DNA from: Takakia lepidozioides
Taxonomy: Eukaryota; Streptophyta; Takakiopsida; Takakiales; Takakiaceae
NCBI GenBank assembly: GCA_030704615.1
Contig: CM060733.1
Location: forward strand, 23,376,001 to 23,440,000
Length of the DNA stretch: 64,000 nucleotides
Reading direction: 5' to 3'
Below the pieces are notes generated by a model. That model was not told the DNA's origin. It searched no databases and was given only the letters and a program-made list of their open reading frames with translations. The number at the start of each line of letters is the position of its first letter. Position 1 is the first letter of the stretch. Made by a program: the position numbers and the translations under genes. Shown here in pieces: positions 48,163-60,290 of this stretch.

Positions 48163-50900
48163 CTAGGGGTGAAGTGTGGAGTTGAATATTAGGTAGCGAT
48201 GTATTAATAATAATATGCATGTGTTTGAGGATGTACAAGGTTCTAAGGAGTGGCGAGTGGGTATTGCAGGTAATTGATGTAGACCTCCAAATTTAGAGGC
48301 AACATGTTGAAGAAGTCCTTGATAAATGCTTCCAAGCTTGCCAGGGTCATTTAAAGCTTCTTGAAGTTGTGTGCCCAGTGTTCTAGCATATGCTTCAGCT
48401 AGGGTTGTAGTTCCAAGGCCATATAGGTTTTGAGGTAGTTGTACCAGTGCGCTAGGGGCACTGTTTGGAAGACCACACATTTTTTTTGATAATCGTATAA
48501 TGTGCATGTCTAATGCATTTATGTCTAGGATTGAGAATGGGGTTGCATGGAACGAATATTCTATAGACGGCCTGATTACGGTACGGATGATAAACAATTT
48601 TTGGCGAATGATGGCCGGTGAGTTAGCAAGGTTGTAGCCTGTGATATAAGTTTGTTTCTTGTAAAAGTTATCTGAGTTTCCCAATTTAGCGATGGCGTCA
48701 TTTGTATACCAAGATACGTGTATGGGCTGTCCTGGTCTAGATATGGAAATGGGTGGTTATTATAGAGCACAGTGTTATGTAGTATTCTTGATATAGTCGA
48801 TGTATCATGTATGGTGTACGATTCCCATTATTGCACATTTATGTATGCTTAGTTCCATTGCCGCCCATGTATTGAATCTTTCTAATTTTCTAATTTGCCG
48901 GCTAAGATACGTGGCTTTATTAGAAAGTAAAACGAGGTCGTCTGCATAAGCAGATGTTGGGACATTATTTGGTGAGGTAATGTATTGGTATCCGAGGTTG
49001 CCTCGGGCCAGCCATCTGAGAAGAGGCTCCAAAAATACAACAAAAATGTATGGGCTGAGTGTGTCATCTTGTATAGTGCCTCTATTGATTGGTATAGGTG
49101 ATGTATCTCCAAATGAGGGACCCGAGTAAATGGTGGTGCTCTCTATGTATATATTGCCAATGAGCATCACTGCATCTGTCGGGTATCCGAGATCGAACAT
49201 GAGGGCAGTTGCAGGGTTGAGTGGACGAAAAACGGCAGATCCTGCTCCATGAAAGTCCATGACCAATAAAACAAAAGTTGATGATACTATCCAAAATATT
49301 TTTGTAGTGATAGATAATTGTATACTGAACATATTTAGTAAAGAGTCCTACCCCAAATATTAAAGATATAATTCATTAAATATTTTAGTCTATTATTTAG
49401 AGAAATTATGAAAAATTAAAAATTAGAGTTTACAAAAAAAATTCAATATGCCACCTAGACATTGAAGATTATAGGTTTTTATACTTCTAGAAAAAAAGTG
49501 ACAGCCAAAATCCAAAAAACAAGATGAGCTATGGACTTTTTTTTTAAAACGCCTATTTTTTTTACATATATTAGTCCATATGAGTCAAATGACAAATGAT
49601 TTTGCCACTTCAAATCCATACCTATGATGTGGACCAAAATGGCCACCGTAAGTCCAAATTTCAATGGAATTCACCAATGGCACATAGGAGAACTTGAGTC
49701 CATTGTAATTCCATTCACTGTGGTAACAGTCCACAATGACGGTATTCAAAAGTCCATAGCACAGTCATTTCTTATCGGATTCATGATTGGAGAGTTGTTA
49801 TGGGTGCGTATTGAAGCTAGGAATCCAATGACATATATATTTTCTGGTTTTAATGAGTTAATTCAAATTCAATTGATGACACCATCAATTGCAGTCATCT
49901 AAAACTATGCCGGTAACGTCCATTTTGGTCCAGTCAACCCTGCATTCACCCATGACAGAAAGCAGGCGGGCATGGTCAATGGAGCCAAACGCATTTTTAA
50001 AGTCAATGTATAATAAGTATATATTTTGATGTGTATATCGTGCATCCTCAAGGGCAGAGATAATGAGTTGGATTTGTCTAGTTGTACTTCTTGCAGTCCT
50101 AAATCCCTCTTGTGCGTCACTGAGGATATGGTGTTGCTCTCCATAGGACGTGAGGAGGTTGGTTAGGGTACTGGTGAATAACTTATATATGGTATTAGCG
50201 AGGGCTATGATTCTGTAGTTACCAAGTTGAGTGGGGTCATCTTTTTTATAAATCAGTATTGTTTTGCTCTTTTTCCAAGGTTTGGGTATTCGATGTAGCT
50301 GATAGCATGCATAGTAGAAAGAATCGAAAGATTAATCGATGTAAATGTGGGTCCAATGCTTTGAGAACCTCATTAGGTATATTATCTGGTCCAAGTGCTT
50401 TAGAGTTGGATAACGATCTAAGACATGTGTACTAGATTTCGAGGGTGAGGAATGCACTCAGGTCTATGTTCAGAGGACCTCTTCGTTCTGATTTGAATCC
50501 ATCAATGTCATGCCATGGATAATCGCGAGCTTGGCATGCACAGTCACGTTGTATATGAGAGGAGGGCTGGAAGCATGCATGGGTTTGTGGTTGGTACATG
50601 GATGAGGCCTGTTGGTAAATGGTTTTATTTATTGAGTTTGAAGAAGTGTGTAGGATTCCAGCTGTGTCCCGGATCGCTTGTAAAGGGAGAGAGGGGGAAG
50701 AGTTGAAGATTGATTTATGAATGACACGAGGCTTGTCTTGCAACATTTTACAATAGGTTTGGATAAATTTCTTCTGATTATGTTGAGCTTGCTCTTTGGT
50801 AATATTACAAGCAGTTTTTTTGGCATCTTGGCCAATTTTGGAGATTGATTTAATCCATGTTTGAATGTCATCATCATCCTGAGGTACCGGGAAAGTTGTG
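48163..50900 (-). pseudogene. LINE reverse transcriptase, interrupted
   Basis: Upstream part: ALGPDNIPNEVLKAL-type start (about 50,410-50,360), then LIISALEDARYTHQN and IDFKNAFGSIDHARLLSVM (about 50,080-49,955). After the inserted TIR element come DLGYPTDAVMLIGNIY, PINRGTIQDDTLSPYIFVVF and the catalytic SAYADDLVLLS at about 48,950-48,920. The thumb side includes SPYTYLGIQMTPSLNW and a long helical region to 48,163. The A-(x)-DD catalytic pair is intact, but frameshifts and stops upstream break the protein. Confidence 0.88.
49203..49951. mobile_element. 750-bp TIR transposon (GGGCAGTTGCAGG family), copy B, inside the LINE RT
   Basis: Ends are GGCAGTTGCAGGGTTGAGTG and, inverted, GGTGAATGCAGGGTTGACTG. 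Flanks carry TCAT on both sides (element sense), a perfect 4-bp duplication. With one TCAT removed the RT frame is open across the join, which independently confirms the borders. Length and ends match copy A at 21,976. The interior has several GTCCAT/ATGGAC motifs in both orientations, likely subterminal binding sites, and no transposase. Confidence 0.83.
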
Positions 50901-51124
50901 TAACATGCAGGGATTGTACGGAAAGCTGTGATATGCAGGGCGTTTCTCCATTGGGGGTCTCGTGGAGTGGTTGAGAGTACTGTAATAGCTTTTCGGATTG
51001 TATGATGTGTGTTTAGTTTTTTTTGTCACTGTCTTTGCTGTGTTCTAGTTAGGTATCCTCCATTTATTTTGGATCTTCCAGTCGGGGGGGAGGTGTGAAC
51101 CACTATACATATGTCAAACGTGCA

Positions 51125-52140
51125 TTATGTGATTTGAGTAAAAAATTGTTGCAGTTTAGAGCTCGCCTCATCCCAGATCTGTGAGGGGGGGTTCAACGAG
51201 CATCGGTCTAGTATACTTTGTAGTTCCGAGATGGTTGAGAAGGATATGGATCTAAATTTAGTCTTGAAAGCCAGGATGGACAAGGGTGAGATAGGAGTAG
51301 GTATTCGAGGTCTTGTATCCAAGGAGAGGTCGTTCAAGATTGGACCTATTGGTATAATATGTGATGGAATGTGGAGGAGAACTGGGTAGTGGTCAGAGTT
51401 ATATATGGGGTCAGAGTTATATTGTGCTGTGTAATTGTGTGGGGTTGTTGTTAGGTGTTTTGAAATAATAGCCATCAATAAGACTATGTGAGGTATAGTC
51501 CAGTCCTCCTTGCCTCGAGAAAGGTTGGTTTGAGGGGATGTACTGGAATCCAAGATTTTGGGTGTAAGATGTCCACTCTATATCTCTTAACGAGGGAAGG
51601 GAATGTACTCCGTTATACAATCTGCCATGTAGGGTTAGATCTATGTTGAAGTCTCCTGCAAGAAGGATTATAGAGGAGGAGTTAATTGGGTTATTTGAGA
51701 AATCTGCAATTTGTTGTAGTATGTCTTGGGTAAGTGGTGCATCATCTGGATGTGAGGGCATATATAGATAGATAATACTGAATTTTGGATAGGGACCGAT
51801 GTGTATTTGCACTATTTGTAGGTGGGTTTTGAGGTGAGATGGGATAGTAATCTTGGAGGTTGTATCTTGCGAGTGCATGGATTTGTGTATTCTAATTGCT
51901 ACCCCTCCCCGAGCTCGTTGATACGGTAAGGCGCGTCTTCTGGTGTATTTTTCTGGTGAGGGAGGGCTACTGTATATCAAATGATATTTATGTAATATCT
52001 TATTTATGTACGTATTAGACGTATGCGATTGGAGTTTGGTTTCTTGCAGTAGTATAATGTATGGGGGATTCGGCTCTTGGAGTATAAGTGATAGGGTGGG
52101 GACACTAGAGGCGATGGAGCCGATGTTCTATGTGAGACAT
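51125..52140 (-). pseudogene. LINE AP-like endonuclease
   Basis: N-terminal NIGS region (about 52,130, with a stop just before it), the catalytic Glu in LLQETK (about 52,050), GGVAIRIHKSM, IIYLYMPSHPDD, the catalytic AGDFNID (about 51,645), and the C-terminal NSDHYPVLLHIP (about 51,390), with the Ser-Asp-His signature. One frameshift near 51,480-51,550 splits it. Intact enzymes nick target DNA to prime reverse transcription. Confidence 0.88.
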
Positions 52141-53000
52141 ATCAGGGGCTGATCTAGTAGATAGTTTTGCTCATCAGGAGGAGGGTTGTTTGGAGGCAGG
52201 GGTATAGATGGTGGTGCGTTTGGTATGATGTCAGCAAGATTAACCGACGTGGTTGGTTGTGGTGTATGTTTGGGTGTGCAAAAACCAAGTAGACATGTGA
52301 GGATGTTTAGTGTGGCAGAGAGGATCTCCGGTGATATGAAAGGAAACTTCGTGGTGATATATTGTAGGATATGGCAAGATGTGAGTGGGAGAGATAACAA
52401 ATACGTTGTGATTAGTTGGTGAATATGGTCAGGTGGAGCTTGGAGGAGATCAAGAGAGTTGTGAAGGCAGTTGAGGGGGTATGGCAGGGCTTTATATTGC
52501 GATGGGTGTTTAGGGAGTGTTTGGAGTTTTGATAGTGTGGATAGTATGCGTGTCTCCAGTTTTTCAGAGAGTAGGATGTCACATTTTTTTTGTTTTGGTG
52601 ATATACATATAATATATGTAAAAAATACATGGTCTTTAGGATAGCATCTGAGTTTGTAACTATTATGAGCGAGAAGTGGATGCTCAGATGTGGTTATACC
52701 ATATGGAGGTGCATCCGGATTGTCTGGGTCAAGAATGTATTGTGGTTTAGGTAGGAACGGGTCAAAGGATATCGAGAGAAGATGTTTTACTGTAATTTAG
52801 CGTAATTGTGGAGGGGTAAAAGTATATGTCATATCTTGTTTTGGCCGCTTTGGATATGCGTTTAACAATGTTTTGAATGGAGTCTAGTACATGGACAACA
52901 TTAATGATTGGATTAGTAGCTAGTGGTATTATGCAACAGTGTCGGTTTGTAGGGCCTGGGTGGGGGTCCACATCGTATGAATAGTATATGTAATTGCGTA
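52141..53000 (-). pseudogene. LINE 5' region with 2A-like motif
   Basis: A Pro/Thr-rich stretch leads into the endonuclease frame. At 52,951-52,974 the minus strand encodes DVDPHPGP, close to the ribosome-skipping 2A consensus D-V/I-E-x-N-P-G-P but with Asp for Glu and His for Asn. 2A-like peptides occur at the N-termini of some LINE ORFs. The His change may abolish skipping. No other domain is recognised. Confidence 0.5.
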
Positions 53001-54206
53001 GTTGTATAGTTGTGCATCCATTTGTGTAATTTTCGTTGAGCTTGTTTGGAGATGGGAGGATCAGTATTTGTTCTACCTTTTGGGATAGTTGGGAGTTGTT
53101 GTTGTTCGTTGAGAATATTGGCAGGGAATCTGTGGGTTGTTTTATGCGCTGATAGCTATTCTTTGTATTGTCACAAGGCTATAGATATTTTATAGAATAT
53201 TTGTTCGTGAAACCGTACAGCTGCTGAAATAGTGAGATTTTGTGAAGGGGTGAGTATAACATATGGTTGGTTTATGGTATTATTGGCGTGGTTCTAGCTT
53301 TAGAGTAATTTGCGTAGGGCAAAAAGTCTGGGTGTATCTATCTTTTGTCGTCTTGGGGGGATGATTGACCATATTTTGTATTGGGCTGGTTACGCTCGGT
53401 TCGTATTTATGACGGCGGGTGTTTTTGGGGGCTTGGTATTATCAAGTATATACGAGGCGCTTGTAGTATATTGGGCCGTAATAGTGTATGTATATATGCA
53501 ATATTGTTGGGTTTCAGTTTATGTGTCATGAACATACGGAGTCCAAATAGAGAGAATTATTATTTTTTCTTCTATTTTTAAATTATTATATTATTTTTAT
53601 TTAATTTTCTATTCGTGTCTTGGTGTGAATGGGATGAAAGGGATAGTGCAAAAGAGTCATTACCCCTTGGATGGAAAAGAAAAATCTTCTTGTTTCAGTC
53701 ATTAAACCTGTCTCTTCCATGCAAGGTTAATAGATATGGTCTGGTTCAGGATTTCAACTAGTTGCAAAACAACATATCTACATGGGAGGTAGCAAGAGCA
53801 CTATGAGAAGAGAACCTTCTTGCTTCAATCATTAACTTGTCTCTTCCGTGCCAAGTTAGTAGGTATCTGCTGCAGAAGTTCAACGATCATAGGAGTCGAC
53901 TGATCAGAGCCCTGAGTGGGCATTGCATCAAGCTGAGTAAGTGGCGGAATTTGTAGTTAAAGAGAGCCTGAGGCTTGTGTGGGCGGGGACATCATGGATG
54001 TGGTCGGTTCGCCCGCTGCAATCTGAAGCCTCGATAGAGTGAAAGCAGGGAGTTTGGGAATCACATGGAGTTGAAACTGGGTTTGATATGATGACATATG
54101 AGGCGCAATTTCACCTGAACAGTTAGTCCTTGAGATTGGTAATATATACCTTGGTTTGATCCTCAATCTCGTGTACCACACTTGCCTGAAATTTTGAGAG
54201 CTCCAA
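53001..54206. other. Intergenic DNA between LINE and gypsy element 2
   Basis: No gene is recognised. 53,001-53,540 may still be LINE 5' sequence (G/T-rich like the LINE plus strand). 53,540-53,640 is AT-rich. 53,700-53,880 contains two similar segments (TTCTTG(T/C)TTCA(G/A)TCATTAA...CTTGTCTCTTCC(A/G)TGC) about 130 bases apart, a short direct repeat. Confidence 0.35.
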
Positions 54207-54914
54207 TGTCGTGCGCATACATATCGCTACACAACTACAATCGCTGTCCAAAACCACACAACACATGTGCACACCACACACTAGTATAACCACTAGTCTA
54301 CCACTAGTCCAACCACTAGGCTACAACTAGTCAGTCACTTAGGCTGCCACTACGCTGCCCCACTATGGCAGTCACTGTCCACACAATAGATAAAGAAGAG
54401 CAATACAAGCACAAGCTCATGCGAGCTCACCAAAGCTGAAGCACAAAACTCATGCATATATAACCTCATCACTCAAATACAAGTCAAGCCAAGTGCACCC
54501 ACGCCATGGGGAATCCACACTACGGCGCATCATAGCTAGGCGCGGTGAGGCTCAACTCGAGAAAGATGAGCCTCCGCGGCTTGCCGTGAAGATAAACCAC
54601 TCCAGGGCCTAAATCTGCCTGACCCCTGGATATTGACACTTGGGCCATCCCAATGTTCAATATGTAAAAGCTAGCTATTTCCTAGCTTGTTCACACAGTG
54701 TAAAATAACTTGACAGCGTATGTCGTGCGCATACATATCGCTACACAAACATAATCGCTGTCCAAAACCACACAACACATGTGCACACCACACACTAGTA
54801 TACCAGTAGTCTACCACTAGTCAGCCACTAGTCCAAACCACCACTAGGCTACAACTAGTCAGTCACTAGGCTGCACCCTACGCTGCCCCACTATGGCAGT
54901 CACTAGTCCACACA
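54207..54914 (-). repeat. Candidate LTR of gypsy element 2, present twice in tandem
   Basis: About 190 bases are repeated: 54,721-54,914 and 54,207-54,387. In element orientation they read TGTGTGGAC...GCGCACGACA, with the TG...CA ends of LTRs. The inner copy is directly preceded by a purine run (AGGGGGGCGAT, complement of 54,915-54,925), a plausible polypurine tract. The unit is rich in CACTAGT tandem motifs. Between the two copies lie about 330 bases related to 27,640-27,928. Whether the true LTR is 194 bp or a longer unit of about 509 bp (54,207-54,715) cannot be settled here, because the 5' LTR lies outside the window. Confidence 0.55.
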
Positions 54915-57900
54915 ATCGCCCCCCTAGCTGGTGCCTTAGGTCCCTCTAAGTCCAGGTAGCCACAAGATGTGATAGTGACCACATAGCCTCACTAAGTCCT
55001 CCACCACTATCCCTACTACACTCAAACTCGATAGATCAAGAGGCCGGGTGCAAGAGTTGCCCCATCGTTAGTCGCCGTCTTGCAACCTGTGAACTTGAGC
55101 TTGGGATCTCATGTATTGACTCCTATGAGCTTGGCCTCCCATGTCTTGTTAGCTGCCTCCAGTCATGTCCACTGCCACTATCCCAAGCAGTGTGGACACA
55201 CCAATCTCCGTCAGGCACCTTCTCAAGAGGTGGTGTCAAGCATCCATATGCCAACCCCTTGAGCACCGATCACACACCAGCATGGTGGCTGCCCCTTTGG
55301 CAGACCCACAGAGCATGCACCTCAAACCTGCAGGTACCACTGCCAAGTTTGGGTCAACTCTGCCATCGACATGGGAAGGTGACATGGCGCACAATTACGC
55401 ACATGGTCTTTCCAAGTCATGCCATCCCGACCCTCTAAGATCAGGGACCCCTGAGGGCAAAACACCTCTCGAACCCTCAGAATATAACACGCCCTGCAGT
55501 AACATCCAGGAGTCGTAGGAGCAGTCTGCTGCAAATAAACATAGTCACCAGGGCTTCTAAACCTCCGAACCCCAGGACGATATCCTCCACCACGTATAGG
55601 GCATACCTCAACGTATCACGGTGCTGTGCAATGGCAAGGTTCTCAAAAGCCATGGGCATCACATGACTTTCTTGAACAACTCTGCACGCTTGATCACCAT
55701 GCACGTACCCACACGTCCGGATCGTCAAGGTTAAGGACTTGAGCAGTGTCCTACGAATGGCTGCAGGCAATCCGGCTCTCGGCCAAAGAGAAGGAAATAT
55801 GGTGGAGAAGGAGGAAAGTGATGCTTTGTTGCTGAACCTGTAGCCCATGGCTAACCAAGGAACCTGAAGATCCCAATCTCCTAGGTGTCCCTTCTGCAAG
55901 CCATACTTGCGGCAACCCCTCTCAACCGTCTGAACAACTCTCTCTGCTAAGCCCATCGCCTCAGGATTGATCCCGAGAAGGTTTGCGGTGGTCTATCAAG
56001 GCTTTATCACACAAAGCCTGAAACTCCCCCAAGAACTCTCTCCCTTGGTCCGTGAGTACCTCAGCTGGAGCACCAAATCGGCTAAGCACACGTCCAAGAA
56101 TGCATACGCAACCCCCTCACTAGCCTTGTCAGGCAATGGAACCAACTCAATCCACTTGGAGAAGAGTGCTCCACCATCACCAACACATATCTGTGGTGGC
56201 GGCATAGTCAGTGGCAACGGTCCTGCGAAAGTCAAGACTCACCTGTAGCCCAATCCATGATAGGTAAAGGATGCAACTTGTGGTGTAGGGGCGTTGAATG
56301 AAGCACACACCCTGTCACACACCATGCACCTAGCCACAAACTGTTGCACTACCTCTGTATGCATACCACGCCACCAATACTGCCCCTGCAGTAAACTGTG
56401 AGTGCGTCGCACTCCAAAATGCCCCCAACTCCCTCATGGGCATGCAGCCACTAACCGTGCACGCTGTGTGGGGTGAGGCACAATCCTCACCCGACCATCC
56501 TCCCACACTCAAAGTAGGTGTATCCCCTCCCACTTGAACCTCTTGGCTCGTTGCAGGATCCGATCCCTCTCCCTGGCAGTCACAATGGCTGCCGTGTCTC
56601 CCGTGCGGAGGAGGTAGTCCAACACAGCCAAATCCTCATGTATATCTCTGGCACCACCTAGCTCATCACTAGCCTCAGGGTCCTCAGACACTCCGTCTAC
56701 AGTCATCCCTGTTGTAGGCAATCTGACCTCCCGATGCCAAGATACACAAAAATGCAGATGCGTGCCATCCTGGCACCATCTCCTCGTCCGTCTCACCATG
56801 CCACCAGCTCCAGTGTCATCCTGCTTGGCTCATGCATGGATTGCGACTCAATCCATCGGCATCCCGATTGACCAAACCCGTTCGAATGGCACAACCTGAA
56901 AGTCATACTCCTGGAGTAAAAGTGCCCATCGTGCAAGCTTCCCGTAAGCTTGTCTGACTCCATCAACCACTTGAGTGGCTGGTGATCCGTGACAAGGGTG
57001 AGGAGGATTGCCGTATAGATAGCACTGAAGTGTGCCACGGCCCACACTGCAGCTAAGCACTCTCCCTCATATGAGCTGTACTTAGCCTCTACAGCGTTGT
57101 TCGAGCGGCTAGCGTAGTACTACGAACTCTCTTCCCTCATCATCCACCTGTGTGGCACCGCTCCAAGCCCCAGCATGCTCCAATCCGTATAGCAGCTGAA
57201 AGGGACGCCCCCTGATAGGTAGGTGTCTCAAGATAGGCGCCGAGGTCAACCTCGCCTTGAGCTCTTGAAAAGCTCGTTCCTGCTCATCTTCCCACTGCCA
57301 CTCCTGGTCCACCTTGGTCAGCTTGGTTAGAGCCTTTGCAATGGTACTAAATCCCTTTGACAAACCGTCTATAAATAGTTGCCACCCCATGAAAGCTCGA
57401 ACTCGGCTCACATCCGTGGGCGTGGAAATTTGTGCAATGGCTCTACCTTAGTCTGCTGTACCCCCAATCCTCCAGGATATATCATGTGACCCAGATACTC
57501 AATCTGGTTTGGGAAAAACTTGCACTTCCCCGGATGCAACTTCAATCCGTGCCCTCTCAAGCGCTCCAATACCACCTGAAGGTGTCTCTCATGCTCCTCC
57601 ATCGTAACACTAAAGATGATGATGTCATCTAATGTAGCACCGAGCAAAGTCCACCCCTGCTAGAATCCTATCCATTGACTCTCTGAAACTCGTAGGAGCA
57701 TTCTTAAGCCAAATGGTAGAGAACCGCCACTGATATAGGCAATCCTTGCGTGCTCATTGATCCCCCAGAATGCCGTCTTCTGATTGTCCGCCTCCTTGAT
57801 TGCAATTGGTGATATCCGGATCGTAAATCCAAAGTGCTAAAGGCACCTTAGCATGCCCGATGGCATCAAAGATCTACTCTTGGGTGTTGGCATGGCATAC

Positions 57901-58145
57901 TTATCGGACTTGGTCTGACGATTTATAGGCCGGTAACTCACCGCAAACATACTCTCTCCGTCAAATTGCCATAGACATCCTTCTTGGCTGGCATCACTGT
58001 GGCTGAAGGCATAACTCTTCCACCAGAGAGCTCACCAACCTGCCTCCCAGAGATCTTGAGTCCTCATCTGAATCAAAGACCTCTCATGTCACTGTATCTA
58101 TAGGGTCTCCGAAAATTGGCGTGTCAGTGGCCAACTCAAATACGG
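54915..58145 (-). mobile_element. Gypsy element 2, 3' part, contig end left of the gap (integrase, RNase H, RT)
   Basis: On the minus strand: RT (58,145 to about 57,110), RNase H (about 57,240-56,900), integrase (about 56,500-55,480), then 3' UTR. The sequence is the same as 58,652-61,900 apart from scattered single-base insertions and deletions that break frames every 100-300 bases. Recognisable pieces are GKCKFFPNQIEYLGHMIYPG (57.5 kb), VTDHQPLKWLMESDKLTG (56.97 kb), FSKWIELVPLPDKASEG (56.14 kb) and GLAERVVQTVERG (55.94 kb). The indel pattern suggests unpolished long-read ends, not biological decay. Confidence 0.85.
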
Positions 58146-58645
58146 NNNNNNNNNNNNNNNNNNNNNNNNNNNNNNNNNNNNNNNNNNNNNNNNNNNNNNN
58201 NNNNNNNNNNNNNNNNNNNNNNNNNNNNNNNNNNNNNNNNNNNNNNNNNNNNNNNNNNNNNNNNNNNNNNNNNNNNNNNNNNNNNNNNNNNNNNNNNNNN
58301 NNNNNNNNNNNNNNNNNNNNNNNNNNNNNNNNNNNNNNNNNNNNNNNNNNNNNNNNNNNNNNNNNNNNNNNNNNNNNNNNNNNNNNNNNNNNNNNNNNNN
58401 NNNNNNNNNNNNNNNNNNNNNNNNNNNNNNNNNNNNNNNNNNNNNNNNNNNNNNNNNNNNNNNNNNNNNNNNNNNNNNNNNNNNNNNNNNNNNNNNNNNN
58501 NNNNNNNNNNNNNNNNNNNNNNNNNNNNNNNNNNNNNNNNNNNNNNNNNNNNNNNNNNNNNNNNNNNNNNNNNNNNNNNNNNNNNNNNNNNNNNNNNNNN
58601 NNNNNNNNNNNNNNNNNNNNNNNNNNNNNNNNNNNNNNNNNNNNN
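58146..58645. other. Assembly gap (500 N)
   Basis: Exactly 500 unknown bases, the usual placeholder for a scaffold join of unknown size. The sequences on its two sides are copies of the same retroelement segment. Open frames that run through it are meaningless. Confidence 0.99.
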
Positions 58646-59389
58646 CAGGCTTAAACTAGTCAGTCACTAGGCTGACCAATACGCTGCCCACTATGGCAGT
58701 CACGAGTCCACACAATCGCCCACCCTAGCTGGTTGCTTAGGTCCCTCTAAGTCCAGGTCAGCCAAAAGATGTGATAGGAGTGACCCATAGCTCACTAAGT
58801 CCTCCACCACTAGCATACTACACTCAAACTCAGATAGATCAAGAGGCCGGGTGCAAGAGTTGCCCCATCGTTAGTCGCCGTCTTGCAACCTCGTGAACTT
58901 GAGCTTGGGATTCATGTATTGACTCCTATGAGCTTGGCCTCCCATGTCTTTGTTAGCTGCCTCCAGTCATGTCCACTGCCACTATCCCAAGCAGTGTGGA
59001 CACAACCAATCTCCGTCAGGGCACCTTCTCAAGAGGTGGTGTCAAGCATCCATATGCAACCCTTGAGCACCGAGCACACACAGCATGGTGGCTGCCCCTT
59101 TGCGCAGACCCACAGAGCATGACCTCAAACCTGCATGGTCACTGCCAATTTGGGTCAACCTGCCATCGACATTGGGAAGGTGACATGGCGCACAATTACG
59201 CACATGGTCTTTCAAGTCATGCATCCCGACCCTCTAAGAGCAGGACCCCTGAGGGCAACACCTCTCGAACCCTCGAATAACACGCCTGCAGAACATCCAG
59301 AGTCGTAGGAGCAGTCTGCGCAAATAAAACATAGTCACCAGGGCTAAACCTCCGAACCCAGGACGATATCCTCCACCACGTATAGTGGC

Positions 59390-60290
59390 ATACCTCAACG
59401 TATCACGGGCGTTGCAATGGCAAGGTTCTCAAAAGCCATGGGCTGACTTTCTTGAACAACTTGCACGCTGATCACATGCACGTACCCACACGTCAGGATC
59501 GTCAAGGTTAAGGACTGAGCAGTGTCCCTACGAATGGCTGCAGGCAAATCCGGCTCTCGGCCAAAGAGAAGGAAATATGGTGAGCGGAGGCAAGTGATGC
59601 TTGTTTGCTGAACCTGTAGCCCATGGCTACACAAGGAACTGAAGATCCCAATCTCCTAGGTGGCCCATTCTGCAAGCCATACTTGCGCAAACCCCTCTTC
59701 ACCGTCTGAACAAACTCTCTATGCTAAGCCCATCGGCCTCAGGATGATCCCGAGAAGTGGTGCGGTGGTCTATCAGGCTTATCACACAAAGCCTGAAACT
59801 CCCCCAAGAACTCTCTCCTTGGTCCGTGAGTACCTCAGCTGAGTCACCAAATCGGCTAAGCACACGATCAAAGAATGCATACGAGCCCCCTCACTAGCCT
59901 TGTCAGGCAATGGAACCAACTCAATCCACTTGGAGAAGTGCTTCCACCTCACCAACACATATCTGTGGTGGCGCATAGTCGAGTGGCAACGGTCCTGCGA
60001 AGTCAAGACTCCACCTGTAGCCAATCCCATGATAGGTAAAGGATGCAACTGTGGTGTAGGGGCGTTGAATGAAGCACACAACCCTGTCACACACCATGCA
60101 CCTAGCAACAAACTGTTGCACCTCTGTATGCATACCACGCCACCAATACTGCCCTGCAGTAAACTGTGAGTGCGTCGCACTCCAAAATGCCCCAACTCCT
60201 CATGGGCATGCCGCACTAACCGTGCACGCTGTGTGGGGTGAGGCACAATCCTCACCCGACCATCCTCCCACACTCAAAGTAGGTGTATCC
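59390..60290 (-). pseudogene. Gypsy integrase (element 2, right of gap)
   Basis: The N-terminal zinc-binding His-His-Cys-Cys region is seen as HAHEELGHFGVRRTHSLLQ (about 60,220) and VARCMVCDRVV (about 60,100). The catalytic core has SLDFAGPLPL (about 60,010), with the first Asp, then KWIELVPLPDKASEG (about 59,935). After frame slips, a C-terminal GYRFSKQASLAS and PAAIRRDT-like region follows. The other catalytic acids fall in frame-shifted stretches. An active enzyme would insert element cDNA into the genome. No chromodomain is seen after it. Confidence 0.82.

Larger units (their letters stand above)
46119..53000 (-). mobile_element. Decayed LINE with AP endonuclease, RT, chromodomain-like module and C-terminal nuclease-like motif
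   Basis: Read on the minus strand: a short ORF1-like region with a 2A-like motif (about 52,951), AP endonuclease (about 52,140-51,125), linker and RT (about 50,900-48,160), a chromodomain-like segment (about 47,710-47,530), and a C-terminal zinc-finger and nuclease-like region (about 46,900-46,119). A 750-bp TIR element interrupts RT at 49,203-49,951. Frames are broken many times. The T/A-rich 3' tail and target duplications were not found, so ends are approximate. Confidence 0.82.

Noticed and set aside
58116-58670. Open frames through the N run
   Set aside because: They consist of unknown bases and are not evidence of coding.
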